Shown here: in pieces, positions 41,558-51,876 of the stretch | How positions within the stretch are numbered: position 1 is the first letter of the stretch | How the letters are laid out: every line of letters begins with the position of its first letter | NCBI RefSeq assembly: GCF_000373645.1 | Contig: NZ_KB892024.1 | Coordinates: 211,060-275,059, forward strand | Source: Streptomyces sp. ATexAB-D23 | GTDB taxonomy: Bacteria; Actinomycetota; Actinomycetes; Streptomycetales; Streptomycetaceae | Length of the DNA: 64,000 nt | Reading direction: 5' to 3' | The notes under the pieces: generated by a model | The model's input: only the letters and a program-made list of their open reading frames with translations | Database searches by the model: none | Told to the model about the DNA's origin: nothing | Translations under genes and position numbers: made by a program

Positions 41558-41619
41558 CGCCGGGACCGCGGCGACGGGTCCGTACCCTCCCCGCGAACAG
41601 GCTGGGACGAGGACCGGCG

Positions 41620-42522
41620 TCAGCCCGTCGCCAGGCTCAGGGGGCCGAAGCACCGGGCGCGGTCCCCGTGCCGGCGCCCGCCGAGGATCATCTCGGTGGT
41701 CTCCGAGTCGTACCGCAGCCCGCACGCCCCGGCCCAGTCGAGCAGCTCGTCGTGCCGGGCATCGATGTCCACGCGCAGTGGCCGGTCCGTCGCCGCGGCC
41801 AGCGAGGTCACGAGCGCCTTGGCCGTAGCGGTGTCCCTTGCGATCAACGGCCCGACCGCGTGGTTGTCCGCGCTGGGTGAGAGCGCGGCATACCCGATCA
41901 GCTCCCCGTCCTCCTCCGCCACCCGAAGATGGTCGGCGAAGGCCGGCAACCGGGTCAGCAGGTGGGTGCGGTCGAGCCCGAAGGCGCCCGAGTCCAGTTG
42001 CACCATGGCCCGCAGATCCCCGGCCGAGGCAGGCCGGACGACAAGACCCGTACTGCCGGACGGTTCCGCACCACTGGAACCCGCTGAGCCGGATTCCGTG
42101 GTTGGCCGGAAAGTTCCGCTCAAGCGAACGGTCCGCCCCACCGGGATGAAACCGAGGTCCTCGTAGAGGGGCCGCCCCGATGATGTCGCGTAGAGGCTGA
42201 GCGGGGTACCCCCGGCCGTCTCGATCACCCTCTGCATCAGGTACCGGCCCACGCCCCGCCGTGCATGGCGGCCGGCGACCAGCAGCATGCCGACGGCCGC
42301 CAGTTCGGGGCCGTACGAGACCGTCACACAGCTCGCCATCAGGCCTTTACTGTCGGGGTCGTCGATGCCGTAGCCCGTTCCGGCGGCCAAGAGCAGTGCC
42401 CAGCGCTCCTCGTCGCGCGGCCAGCCGCGGTCCTCGCTGAGGTCGGCGCAGGGGACCAGGTCGTCCCGAGTGAGGCGCCGGATGGGCAGGTCGGTCAGCG
42501 GGCTGGGCAATGAGCTGGACAT
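41620..42522 (-). CDS. Tandem-GNAT acetyltransferase
   Basis: This 300-residue protein has two GNAT domains, about 1-135 (IRRLTRDDLVPCADL; GRHARRGVGRYLMQRV as the acetyl-CoA loop) and about 155-300 (VVRPASAGDLRAMVQL; ADNHAVGPLIARD), joined by a Ser/Gly linker. The second domain lacks a clear acetyl-CoA loop and may be inactive or structural. Substrate unknown. It converges on the MFS gene across a short gap. Confidence 0.82.
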   Translation of the reverse strand: MSSSLPSPLTDLPIRRLTRDDLVPCADLSEDRGWPRDEERWALLLAAGTGYGIDDPDSKGLMASCVTVSYGPELAAVGMLLVAGRHARRGVGRYLMQRVIETAGGTPLSLYATSSGRPLYEDLGFIPVGRTVRLSGTFRPTTESGSAGSSGAEPSGSTGLVVRPASAGDLRAMVQLDSGAFGLDRTHLLTRLPAFADHLRVAEEDGELIGYAALSPSADNHAVGPLIARDTATAKALVTSLAAATDRPLRVDIDARHDELLDWAGACGLRYDSETTEMILGGRRHGDRARCFGPLSLATG

Positions 42523-42623
42523 ACGGGCCAGGCTGTCCGACCGGTGATCGCCCGTCCACCGCTTTACCGGATCTGGCCGAGACGCGCAGCCGAAAATCGC
42601 CCTGGTCGGACAGGAGCCTGACC

Positions 42624-42639
42624 GGTTTCACGTGAAACA
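42624..42639. promoter_or_regulatory. parS site 5 (one mismatch)
   Basis: GGTTTCACGTGAAACA differs from consensus only at base 1. It lies about 100 bases upstream of the tandem-GNAT gene, in a gap that also holds short direct repeats. Confidence 0.8.
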
Positions 42640-42690
42640 CGGTGCCCGGTGGCGCGGAACCCGGCAGCTAGGGGCTCAGGCCGAGAAAGG

Positions 42691-42785
42691 AGCAGACCGA
42701 GGCGAGCGGCCGAGGGGGGGGGCAGACCGAGGGAGCAGACCGAGGCAAGCGGACCGAGGCGAGCAGCCACCGAGGAAGCAGCCGC
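42691..42785. repeat. Short imperfect direct repeats (GCAGACCGAGG)
   Basis: GCAGACCGAGG occurs at 42692, 42722 and 42735, with shorter ACCGAGG copies after that and a run of nine G near 42714. No function is evident; replication slippage is the simplest origin. Confidence 0.7.
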
Positions 42786-42786
42786 A

Positions 42787-43266
42787 TCAGCCCAGATCGT
42801 GGGCGTGCAGGGCGCGGACCCCCTCGATGTTGCCGTCCAGGTAGTGCCGCAGCGAAAGCGGCACGAGATGCACTGCGGCGATCCCGACCCGGCTGAATGG
42901 CACGCGTACGACGTCGTACTCCCCGCAGGGCTTGTCGACCTCGGGACCGTGCCGCAGGGTCAGGTCCATGGAGTCGAGGCGGCAGACGAAGAAGTGTTGG
43001 ACCTTGACGCCCTTCACCCCGCCCTCCTCGATGTGTTCCACGGTGTCCACGAAGCAGGGCACCACATCGGTGATCTTTGCGCCGAGCTCCTCGTCGACCT
43101 CACGATGCAGAGCGTCGACGACGGTGGCGTCCTCCGGTTCGACCCCTCCACCCGGCGTGACCCAGTACGGATCCACTCCGGGCTTGGTGCGCTTGATGAG
43201 GACGAGGTCATCGCCGTCGAGCAGGATGGCGCGTGCGGTGCGCTTGACCACAGGACGTTCGGTCAT
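42787..43266 (-). CDS. NUDIX hydrolase
   Basis: This 159-residue protein has a Nudix core, KRTARAILLDGDDLVLIKRT and GGGVEPED followed by HREVDEELGAKI. The catalytic REVDEE part is intact, but the first Glu of the Nudix box (eight residues before the Arg) is Ala, a departure from the canonical pattern. Substrate unknown; nucleoside-diphosphate derivatives in general. ATG at 43266 is preferred over an upstream ATG six codons earlier. Confidence 0.83.
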   Translation of the reverse strand: MTERPVVKRTARAILLDGDDLVLIKRTKPGVDPYWVTPGGGVEPEDATVVDALHREVDEELGAKITDVVPCFVDTVEHIEEGGVKGVKVQHFFVCRLDSMDLTLRHGPEVDKPCGEYDVVRVPFSRVGIAAVHLVPLSLRHYLDGNIEGVRALHAHDLG

Positions 43267-43329
43267 GGCAAGAGCGTGGCCCACGGGACCGGTTCTGAAA
43301 CACCCCAGGGCTTTCGGGCGCCCCTGAGG

Positions 43330-44226
43330 TCACCAGTCGGCCGCGGCGCGCAGAAGCCACTCGTGCGCTCGGGCGAGATGCGGAAGCGCGAGCGTGCCGG
43401 TCCGTGCCGCCAGGAAGTAGGTGCGCAGGGGCGGGACCGGCGGGTCGAGGAGCGCCACCACCTCTCCCCGTTCCAGCGCGTCCTCGCACAGATAGCGCGG
43501 CAGCACGGCGAGCCCGGCGCCCGCAGCCGCGCACTCCAGGACCGCCCTCAGGTCCGGAGCGATGACGGCCCCGGCGGCCGCGGGCGAACTGTCGAAGACC
43601 GCGGCCCAGTAACGGGAGACGAGTGGCAGGCTCTCGTGCACCTCGACCACGGGCAGCTGCTCCAGGACCACGGGGCCGTTGCGCCTCAGCGTTCCCGGGC
43701 CCAGCCGTCCCGCCCAGCGCGGGGCGGCGATCAGGACGTGCTCCTCGTCGCAGAGCGGAGTGGCGGTGAGCAGTTCGCCGCGAGGCCGGGCCGTCACGAC
43801 AGCCAGGTCGTGGTGGCCTGCGGCCAGTCCCTCCAAGGTCTCGTTCGTATCGGCGGAGAACGAGCCGCGCAGCGCGAGGCCCTGGGCGATCAGCGGGGTG
43901 AGCGCGGGCAGGACCCGTAGGGCGAGGAATTCCGGCGGTCCCGCCAGGTGCAGCGTCCGTACCCCCGTCTCCTCGTCCAGGTCGGTCTCGGCGATCTCGA
44001 CGAGCGCGTCCAGATGGGGAGCGGCCCGGTGCGCGAGTTCGTCGCCGATCGTCGTCGGGGTCACCCCGCGGGCTCTGCGCAGGAAGAGCGGGCGGCCCAG
44101 CTGCCGTTCCAGGGTGCGGATCTGGGAGGTCACGGCGGGCTGAGAGAGGCCGAGGAGCGCGGCGGCGCGGGTGAAGGAGCCGGCCCGGTGCACGGTGACG
44201 AAGGTGCGTAGCAGCGCCAGATCCAC
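43330..44226 (-). CDS. LysR-family transcriptional regulator
   Basis: This 298-residue LysR protein has an N-terminal HTH (VDLALLRTFVTVHRAGSFTR, AAALLGLSQPAVTSQIRTLE, RQLGRPLFLRR) and a type 2 periplasmic-fold effector domain (about 90-298). GTG at 44226 is chosen because AAGGGA lies seven bases upstream and the family begins with a short leader before the HTH. Its target is unknown; the next gene on this strand, the cystathionine-type enzyme, lies upstream, so no divergent partner is obvious. Confidence 0.86.
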   Translation of the reverse strand: MDLALLRTFVTVHRAGSFTRAAALLGLSQPAVTSQIRTLERQLGRPLFLRRARGVTPTTIGDELAHRAAPHLDALVEIAETDLDEETGVRTLHLAGPPEFLALRVLPALTPLIAQGLALRGSFSADTNETLEGLAAGHHDLAVVTARPRGELLTATPLCDEEHVLIAAPRWAGRLGPGTLRRNGPVVLEQLPVVEVHESLPLVSRYWAAVFDSSPAAAGAVIAPDLRAVLECAAAGAGLAVLPRYLCEDALERGEVVALLDPPVPPLRTYFLAARTGTLALPHLARAHEWLLRAAADW

Positions 44227-44403
44227 GCTCCGTCCCTTCCCGCCCCACCTGGTGACGCATTCGATTGGACCCGGACAACTATAAATTTGTCGATAGGTCG
44301 CTGCCGCTACTGTGATTGGACACTGACGCAGAGTCAACTAGCCTTGTCGAGGCGGTTCTTCACGCGGTGAACACGGCACATGCCGGGTGGACGCGGGGGA
44401 CCG

Positions 44404-44442
44404 GGGCGGTCCGAGCCACGAGGGGGGAGGCTCGGACCGCCC
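44404..44442 (-). terminator. Hairpin terminator after the cystathionine-type gene
   Basis: GGGCGGTCCGAGCC (44404-44417) and its complement (44429-44442) form a perfect 14-bp stem with an 11-base loop, 35 bases after the stop codon at 44477. Confidence 0.8.
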
Positions 44443-44476
44443 GTACCGCACCGCGCGACCGGATCGGGGCGGGTGG

Positions 44477-45607
44477 TCAGTTACCGCCGGTGGCCTCGGC
44501 CAGCGCCCGCTCGACATCGGCCACCAGGTCGGAGGCGTTCTCGGCGCCGACGGAGAAGCGGATGAACCCTTCCGGTACGGCGTCGCCACCCCAGCGGGCC
44601 CGCCGCTCGGCGGTGGACCGTACGCCGCCGAAGCTGGTGGCGTCCTCGGCCAGATGCAGGGCCGAGAGGAAGCGTTCCGCGGTCCCCCGGTCGGCCAGCA
44701 TGAACGACACCACCGAGCCGAAGCGCCGCATCTGCTCGACCGCAGTCGGGTACGAGGCATCGGTGGCCAGGCCCGGGTAGCGCAGCCCGGTCACGTCCGG
44801 GTGGGCGCGGAGTGCTTCGGCGAGAGCGAGGGCATTGGCGCACTGCCGCTCGATCCGCAGTTCCAGCGTGGCGAGCGACCGGTGGGCGAGCCAGGCCTCC
44901 ATCGGGCCGGGGATCGCGCCGACGACCTTGCGCCAGCGGCGTACCCCTGCGGCGAGATCGGCATCGCGGCAGGTCACATGGCCGAGCAGGAGGTCGCCGT
45001 GGCCGGTCATGCCCTTGGTGTCACTGGCCACCGAGAAATCGGCCCCCAGCTCCAGCGGGCGCTGGCCGAGCGGGGTGGCAAGGGTGTTGTCGACGGCCAC
45101 CAGCGTGCCGCCCGCGTGTGCGGCCTCGACGAGCCGTCGCACGTCGCAGACGTCGAGCCCCGGATTGGAGGGCGTCTCGATCCACAGGAGCTTCGCCCCC
45201 TCCAGCATGGCCAGCTGCGCATCGCCCCTGGTCGGGGCGGTCCGCACCTCGACTCCGTACGCCTCCAGCTGGGCCCGAAGCAGCGGCAGCGCCTGGTAGC
45301 CGTCGTCGGGCAGGACGACGGCGTCGCCGCTGCGCACCTGGGACAGCAGGACGGCCGAGATCGCGGCCATGCCGGAGGCGAAGGCCGTGGTGTGCACGCT
45401 CTCCCCCGGTGCTTCCAGCTCCCCGATGGCCCGTTCCAGATGGGTCCAGGTCGGGTTGGTGTCCCGGCCGTAGGTGTAGGGGCCGGTCGGTTCGCCGGAC
45501 AGGTGGAAGTGTGCGGCGAAGACCGGGCCGGGGAGTGTGGGCTCGTACTGCTGCGGTTCCGGCAGGCCGGCTCGTACCGCGCGCGTTCCTTCGCCCATGG
45601 TGCTCAT
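44477..45607 (-). CDS. Cystathionine gamma-synthase/lyase family PLP enzyme
   Basis: This 376-residue Cys/Met-metabolism PLP enzyme contains YGRDTNPTWTHLERAIGELE, SGMAAISAVLL, ETPSNPGLDVCDVRRL and VDNTLATPLGQRPLELGAD. The PLP lysine is in SDTKGMTGHGD. The N-terminal 'YTYGRDTNPT' pattern is typical of the gamma-lyase/synthase branch in transsulfuration, so the reaction is cystathionine cleavage or formation; the exact activity cannot be fixed from sequence. A strong hairpin follows the stop codon. Confidence 0.87.
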   Translation of the reverse strand: MSTMGEGTRAVRAGLPEPQQYEPTLPGPVFAAHFHLSGEPTGPYTYGRDTNPTWTHLERAIGELEAPGESVHTTAFASGMAAISAVLLSQVRSGDAVVLPDDGYQALPLLRAQLEAYGVEVRTAPTRGDAQLAMLEGAKLLWIETPSNPGLDVCDVRRLVEAAHAGGTLVAVDNTLATPLGQRPLELGADFSVASDTKGMTGHGDLLLGHVTCRDADLAAGVRRWRKVVGAIPGPMEAWLAHRSLATLELRIERQCANALALAEALRAHPDVTGLRYPGLATDASYPTAVEQMRRFGSVVSFMLADRGTAERFLSALHLAEDATSFGGVRSTAERRARWGGDAVPEGFIRFSVGAENASDLVADVERALAEATGGN

Positions 45608-45676
45608 ACCTTGTCCTCACTTCTCTCCCCCGGCCGGTCACCGGTTCCTGCCCGCACTTTCGCAGGTGGTCGCGGA

Positions 45677-46054
45677 TCAGTCCTCGTCGGGCAGGACGAC
45701 GTTCAGCGCCCAGGACACGATCGAGACGATCAGGCCACCGAGTACGGCCGTCCAGAAGCCGTGGACGTGGAAGCTCAGATCGAACACATCGGCCAGCCAC
45801 GAGGTGAGGAGCAGCATCAGCGCGTTCACCACGAGGGTGATCAGACCCAGCGTGAGGATGAAGAGGGGAAGGGTGAGCACCTTCACAATGGGCTTGACCA
45901 CAAAGTTGACCAGGCCGAAGATCAGCGCGACCAGGATCAGGGTCAGGGCCTTGCGGCCGGTGCTGCCGCCGGTCAGCGTGATGTCCTGGAGCAGCCAGAT
46001 GGCCACGGCCAGCGCACCCGCGTTGGCGATCGTCTTGACTACGAAATTCTTCAT
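45677..46054 (-). CDS. Phage-holin-4-like (DUF360-type) membrane protein
   Basis: This 125-residue protein has four hydrophobic helices and the family signature ALTLILVALIFGLVNFVVKP followed by GLITLVVNALMLLLTSWL. The 'phage holin family' name is inherited and does not imply phage origin; the family is a small bacterial membrane protein of unknown function. The ATG at 46054 gives the usual MKNFVVKTIANAGALAVAIW start. No strong ribosome site is present. Confidence 0.83.
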   Translation of the reverse strand: MKNFVVKTIANAGALAVAIWLLQDITLTGGSTGRKALTLILVALIFGLVNFVVKPIVKVLTLPLFILTLGLITLVVNALMLLLTSWLADVFDLSFHVHGFWTAVLGGLIVSIVSWALNVVLPDED

Positions 46055-46122
46055 GTGTCTGATCGTGGCAGACATGATCGGTGGCGGACACCGGCTGGAC
46101 AGAGGCAAGGGGCGGACGGGCC

Positions 46123-46440
46123 ATGAAGGCATTCAGGCTGGACGAACTGGAAGCGGAACGGGCCGCCAACGACGGTGCGTACCTGCAGTTCCTCCGGGAG
46201 CGGAACATGTCGGTCGGCCTGTACGCCCTGAACGCCGGCGAGCTCGACCCGCAGCAGCCGCACAGCCAGGACGAGGTCTACTTCGTGGTCAGCGGTCGCG
46301 CGTCGATCACCGTCGGCATGGAAACCACGCAGGTGGGAAGAGGGAGTGTCGTGTATGTACCTGCCGGCACCGCCCACAAGTTCCACCACATCACCGAGGA
46401 CCTGCGCGTGATGGTGGTCTTCTCGCCGCCCGAGGGCTGA
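46123..46440 (+). CDS. Cupin-domain protein
   Basis: This roughly 105-residue single-domain cupin begins MKAFRLDELEAERAANDGAY. Cupin motif 1 is QPHSQDEVYFVVSGRASITV and motif 2 is VYVPAGTAHKFHHITEDLRV, with His/Glu metal ligands present. Single cupins bind a divalent metal and serve as small enzymes or sensors; substrate unknown. GTG at 46081 would add 14 residues but the ATG is more typical. Confidence 0.82.
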   Translation: MKAFRLDELEAERAANDGAYLQFLRERNMSVGLYALNAGELDPQQPHSQDEVYFVVSGRASITVGMETTQVGRGSVVYVPAGTAHKFHHITEDLRVMVVFSPPEG

Positions 46441-46589
46441 CCCCTGGGACCGGTCCTCCGGGCGGCCGGTCTTCCTTCCGGGGATCCCTAGGGGATCGAT
46501 CAGGGGAGTTCAAGGGCTTCCCGAGCCCCGGTGGCCACCCTTTCGCCTCTAGCATCGAAGCAGGAACTCACAGAGACGAGGTAAGGACG

Positions 46590-46796
46590 ATGGCCGTGCG
46601 GGAGATATTCGCTGGTATGCCCTGGTGGGTGAAGTGGATCGCGGTGCCCGTGATCGCGATCGTCGTGTTCGGCGGACTGATCGCCAGCGTGGTCGCGTTC
46701 GTGGTGGGACTGCTCTTCAAGATCCTGATCTTCGTGATCCTGGTCGGCGGGCTCGTCTTCCTCGTACGGAAGTTCATGTCGTCCTCCGGCTGGTGA
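46590..46796 (+). CDS. DUF5326-type small membrane protein
   Basis: This 68-residue protein begins MAVREIFAGMPWWVKWIAVP and is almost entirely two hydrophobic segments (AVPVIAIVVFGGLIASVVAF and FKILIFVILVGGLVFLVRKF). GAGGTAAGGACG provides the ribosome site. It matches a conserved Streptomyces two-helix family of unknown function, just before ssgR in the conserved order. Confidence 0.75.
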   Translation: MAVREIFAGMPWWVKWIAVPVIAIVVFGGLIASVVAFVVGLLFKILIFVILVGGLVFLVRKFMSSSGW

Positions 46797-46957
46797 CCGC
46801 ACGCCCGAGGGGTGATTAGCCCAGGTGGGCTAAGGGAAAGGCGAATCGGCACCCGGTCGCAATGCTGCCGATACAGTGACAGTCAGCTGTCGCCGCCTGG
46901 GAAAGCGCCGTTAGTCACCACCCCTGACCAGTGGTTTTACGGGATCCGGCCTTCGGA

Positions 46958-47030
46958 CCCCCAGGTCTGCGACAGACCTGTGGGGGAGGCCCCCACGGGC
47001 GGGCTGACCGCCCGTCACCACGCCTGGGGG
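46958..47030 (+). promoter_or_regulatory. Structured leader of ssgR with mutually exclusive hairpins
   Basis: A hairpin CAGGTCTG-CGA-CAGACCTG (46962-46980) is extended by CCCC/GGGG. A second, GTGGGGG-AGG-CCCCCAC (46980-46996), overlaps it. CCCCCAGG (46958-46965) is also an exact complement of CCTGGGGG (47023-47030), which contains the ssgR ribosome site. This allows alternative folds that expose or hide translation start. Confidence 0.5.
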
Positions 47031-47036
47031 TGACCG

Positions 47037-47807
47037 TTGACCACGGCATCGAGTAGGGCTGTTCCGACGTTGATCGGGTCGGTGCAGCGGGCGCTGAGAC
47101 TGCTGGAGGCTGTGGGCACCCATCGCGACGGGGCCCCGGCCAAACAGCTCGCGAGAGAAGCGGGGCTTCCCCTTCCCACCGCCTACCACCTGTTGCGGAC
47201 CCTGACCTACGAGGGGTATCTGCGCCGGGAGAACGGCGTCTTCCTCTTCGGCGCCGCCGCGGAGCGCCTGGTGGGCGACGGCGCTCTGCCGAGCCGTCGC
47301 GGCACGATGGCCCAGTCGCTGGGCCGCTGGCGGGACGTCGTCGGAGCCCCCGTCTACTGCGCGATCTACCGTGAGGGCGAGATCGAACTCCTCGCGGTGG
47401 CGGACACCCCCGAGGCGCCCGCGGTCGACGAGTGGGCTGCCTTCCGGGAGACCGGCCACGCACACGCGATCGGCCAGTGCCTGCTGAGCCGGCTCGACGA
47501 ACGGGCCCGCGAGGATCATCTGGACCGGCATCCGGTCCGTCCGTTGACCCGATACTCCGTGCGCGACCGCGCGGCCTTCCTCGCGCGGCTGCGGTCGCTG
47601 GAGCGTACGGAACCGGTGATCGAGCGTCAGGAGTACGCCCTCGGCACGGTCTGTGCGGCGATCCCGATCACGGCCGGATTCACCGCCGCCGCGATGGCCA
47701 TTTCGGTACCCCTGGAACAGGAAGAACGGTTGCTCCCCGCAGTCGAACGACTACGTGGCGAAGTGGCCAGCCTCTTGCGTTCGTTCGTGTTCTCTATCAG
47801 TATCTGA
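47037..47807 (+). CDS. ssgR: SsgR, IclR-type activator of ssgA
   Basis: This 256-residue IclR-family regulator has an N-terminal winged helix (LIGSVQRALRLLEAVGTHRD; AKQLAREAGLPLPTAYHLLR) and a ligand-binding IclR domain (about 80-256). It is immediately upstream of ssgA, the arrangement seen for SsgR, which in S. coelicolor activates ssgA for sporulation septation. TTG at 47037 is the start; GGGGGTG lies just upstream. The upstream leader can form alternative hairpins, one covering that ribosome site. Confidence 0.9.
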   Translation: MTTASSRAVPTLIGSVQRALRLLEAVGTHRDGAPAKQLAREAGLPLPTAYHLLRTLTYEGYLRRENGVFLFGAAAERLVGDGALPSRRGTMAQSLGRWRDVVGAPVYCAIYREGEIELLAVADTPEAPAVDEWAAFRETGHAHAIGQCLLSRLDERAREDHLDRHPVRPLTRYSVRDRAAFLARLRSLERTEPVIERQEYALGTVCAAIPITAGFTAAAMAISVPLEQEERLLPAVERLRGEVASLLRSFVFSISI

Positions 47808-47908
47808 AAAATCACTCCTTGTGATCTGCTATCGCGTGCACCACGATGGCGTCAATAGGGCCATGGGGGATCATTCCTGGCCAGATTCATCTACTGCGGG
47901 GTTGAACG

Positions 47909-48346
47909 ATGCGCGAGTCGGTTCAAGCTGAGGTCATGATGAGCTTCCTCGTCTCCGAGGAGCTCTCATTCCGTATCCCGGTGGAGCTCCGGTACGAAGT
48001 GTGCGATCCGTACGCGATCCGGATGACCTTCCATCTGCCCGGCGACGCCCCCGTCACCTGGGCCTTCGGCCGTGAGCTGTTGCTCGACGGCCTCAACAGC
48101 CCCAGCGGTGACGGCGATGTACACATCGGGCCGATCGAGCCCGAAGGGTTGTCAGATGTCCATATCCGGCTGCAGGTAGGCGCCGACCGGGCGCTCTTCC
48201 GGGCGGGCACGGCGCCCCTGGTCGCCTTCCTCGACCGGACGGACAAGTTGGTTCCGCTTGGGCAGGAGTGCACTCTGGGTGACTTCGAGGGCAATTTGGA
48301 GGAGGCGCTGGGGCGCATTCTGGCCGAAGAGCAGAACGCCGGCTGA
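47909..48346 (+). CDS. ssgA: SsgA, sporulation-specific cell-division activator
   Basis: This 145-residue SALP-family protein reads MRESVQAEVMMSFLVSEELS, then RIPVELRYEVCDPYAIRMTF, HLPGDAPVTWAFGREL and DGDVHIGP, almost exactly as in S. coelicolor SsgA. In sporulating hyphae it localises to septum sites and with SsgB directs FtsZ ring placement. The ATG at 47909 is taken because SALPs align best with the 'VxAEVxM' lead; an ATG-ATG pair at 47936/47939, with GAGG upstream, is an alternative. Its regulator SsgR is directly upstream. Confidence 0.95.
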   Translation: MRESVQAEVMMSFLVSEELSFRIPVELRYEVCDPYAIRMTFHLPGDAPVTWAFGRELLLDGLNSPSGDGDVHIGPIEPEGLSDVHIRLQVGADRALFRAGTAPLVAFLDRTDKLVPLGQECTLGDFEGNLEEALGRILAEEQNAG

Positions 48347-48426
48347 CGAGGGCCGTGTCCTCAGGGCCCCTCATGCCACTCGAACACGACACCTGCCGAA
48401 CGGGTGAATCACGCTCCGTGTTCCGG

Positions 48427-49761
48427 TCAGGGCTTCGCCCGCCGGCGACGTCCCCTGCCGCTCCGCACGGGTGCCGAAGCTCCGGCTTCCGCGCCGACCC
48501 CCGTGCGGTCCGCGGAGACGACCAGCGCCGCGAGCGCGGTCGTCACCGGCACGGAGGCGACCAGTCCGATCGAGCCGACCAGCGTGCGCACGATCTCCTC
48601 CGCCACCAGCTCGCTGTTGGCGACCGTCCCCACGCTGCTCTGTGCGACCGAGAACAGCAGCAGGAGAGGGAGCGCGGCGCCCGCATAGGCGAGCACCAGG
48701 GTGTTGACCACCGAGGCGATGTGATCGCGTCCGATCCTGATGCCTGCCCGGTAGAGCTGCTTCGCACTCATGGTGGGGTTGGCCTGGCGCAGTTCCCAGA
48801 CCGCCGACGTCTGGGTGACCGTCACGTCGTCGAGCACGCCCAGGGAACCGATGATGACGCCGGCCAGCAGCAGGCCGCTCATGTCGATGTGCGGATACAG
48901 GCCGTGGATGAGGCCGGTGTTGTCGTCGGTGTTCCCGCTCAGGCTCGCCCAGCCGATGAACAGCGAGCCGAGCAGCCCGATCAGCAGCAGTGAGATCAGG
49001 GTGCCGATGACGGCGACGGAGGTGCGGGCGGTCGGCCCGTGGCAGATGTAGAGCGCGATCAGCATGATCGCGCCTGCCCCGACGACCGCCACCAGCAGCG
49101 GGTTCGAGCCCTGCAGGATGGCCGGAAGGATGAACAGGGTCAGCACGGCGAACGACAGTGCGAGCGCGACCAGGGCCATCACTCCGCGCATCCTGCCCAC
49201 GAGCACCACCGCGAGGGCGAAGATCCCGGCCAGCAGCACCAGAGGGAACTTCCGGTTCACGTCCGTCACGGAGTACTGGAGGTCATGGGGCGCGTCGGGG
49301 GCGTACGCCACCACCACGCCCTGCCCCTTCCGTAGCTGCCGGGGAGCGTCCGGCTGGACGACCTCGATGAATCTGCGTCCCTGATCCGGGCCGCTGGTGA
49401 CTTCGACGGTGGCCTTCTCGCAGAGGTTCTTGCCGGTGGCCCGGTCCCCGGAGGGCGGGGTGGTCTCGCCGCTGACAGGGAGCTGAGCGGCGTTCACGTC
49501 CTTGCAGTCGACCTTGACGACGCTCACCACCTTTCCCTGCTGGGTCTGCCGGTCGAAACCGACACCGGTCCGTTCGTGCGCCGGCGCACCACCCGGCCAG
49601 AGCGCCACGAGACCGACGAGCACGGCGGCCGCGAACGGGATCAGCACGGCGGCGATCACCTTGCGCAGATGGGTGGAGACGGGTGCGGCGGGGCCATGGC
49701 TGTGCGTATGGGTGTGCTGCTGATGGCCCTGCGGTTCTGAGTCGCGATGAGGGGGCGTCAC
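48427..49761 (-). CDS. YibE/F-like membrane protein
   Basis: This 444-residue polytopic protein has a His-rich start (HQQHTHTHSHGP), one early membrane helix, an external beta region with two Cys (VDCKDV; KNLCEKA) and about seven C-terminal helices including ALVALALSFAVLTLFILPAI and GLLLAGVIIGSLGVLDDVTV, the YibE/F signature. The GTG at 49761 is the likely start but has no strong ribosome site. Function unknown; transport is assumed for the family. Divergent from thiC. Confidence 0.83.
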   Translation of the reverse strand: MTPPHRDSEPQGHQQHTHTHSHGPAAPVSTHLRKVIAAVLIPFAAAVLVGLVALWPGGAPAHERTGVGFDRQTQQGKVVSVVKVDCKDVNAAQLPVSGETTPPSGDRATGKNLCEKATVEVTSGPDQGRRFIEVVQPDAPRQLRKGQGVVVAYAPDAPHDLQYSVTDVNRKFPLVLLAGIFALAVVLVGRMRGVMALVALALSFAVLTLFILPAILQGSNPLLVAVVGAGAIMLIALYICHGPTARTSVAVIGTLISLLLIGLLGSLFIGWASLSGNTDDNTGLIHGLYPHIDMSGLLLAGVIIGSLGVLDDVTVTQTSAVWELRQANPTMSAKQLYRAGIRIGRDHIASVVNTLVLAYAGAALPLLLLFSVAQSSVGTVANSELVAEEIVRTLVGSIGLVASVPVTTALAALVVSADRTGVGAEAGASAPVRSGRGRRRRAKP

Positions 49762-49839
49762 CGGCCGATCATCGCAAGAAGAAGGAGGCCCCCTGTTCAG
49801 GTCGCCCCGACGAACGCTAGCGTGGTGGCACCTTTGCAC

Positions 49840-49952
49840 ACGCGGGAGCTCGGAGCACCGGGCTGAGAGGGCGCTGACCGCCGTACGACGACCGTACGGG
49901 TCATGCTGCGCCGACCGCCGAACCTGTTACCGGGTAATGCCGGCGTAGGGAG
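49840..49952 (+). promoter_or_regulatory. TPP riboswitch upstream of thiC
   Basis: The Thi-box elements are in order: GGGAGCTCGGAGCACCGGGC with CTGAGAGGG in helix P2, then the ending CCGAACCTGTTACCGGGTAA and GCCGGCGTAGGGAG. Thiamine pyrophosphate binding would occlude the thiC ribosome site (AGGGAG, just before ATG at 49961). Confidence 0.95.
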
Positions 49953-49960
49953 TAGGTCTC

Positions 49961-51754
<1,794 letters not shown>

Positions 51755-51782
51755 CCCGGCACGAGGCCGCTGTACGGCTCCG

Positions 51783-51858
51783 GCCCAGCCTCAGCCTCAG
51801 CGCCCCAGCCTCAGCCCAGCCCAGCCCAGCCCAGCGCCCCAGCCTCAGTCCCAGGTCC
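51783..51858. repeat. CAGCC/CAGCCT simple repeat after thiC
   Basis: About 75 bases of near-tandem CAGCC, CAGCCT and CCAGC units lie between thiC and the next gene, which is convergent. No function is suggested. Confidence 0.85.
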
Positions 51859-51876
51859 CGGCCCGCGCTCGCCCGG

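Noticed and set aside
45677..46054. Prophage remnant suggested by the 'phage holin' family name
   Set aside because: No other phage gene is nearby and the family is a general bacterial membrane protein.
47037..48346. TTA (bldA-dependent) codons in ssgR or ssgA
   Set aside because: None were noticed in frame by eye, so bldA control at translation is not supported.
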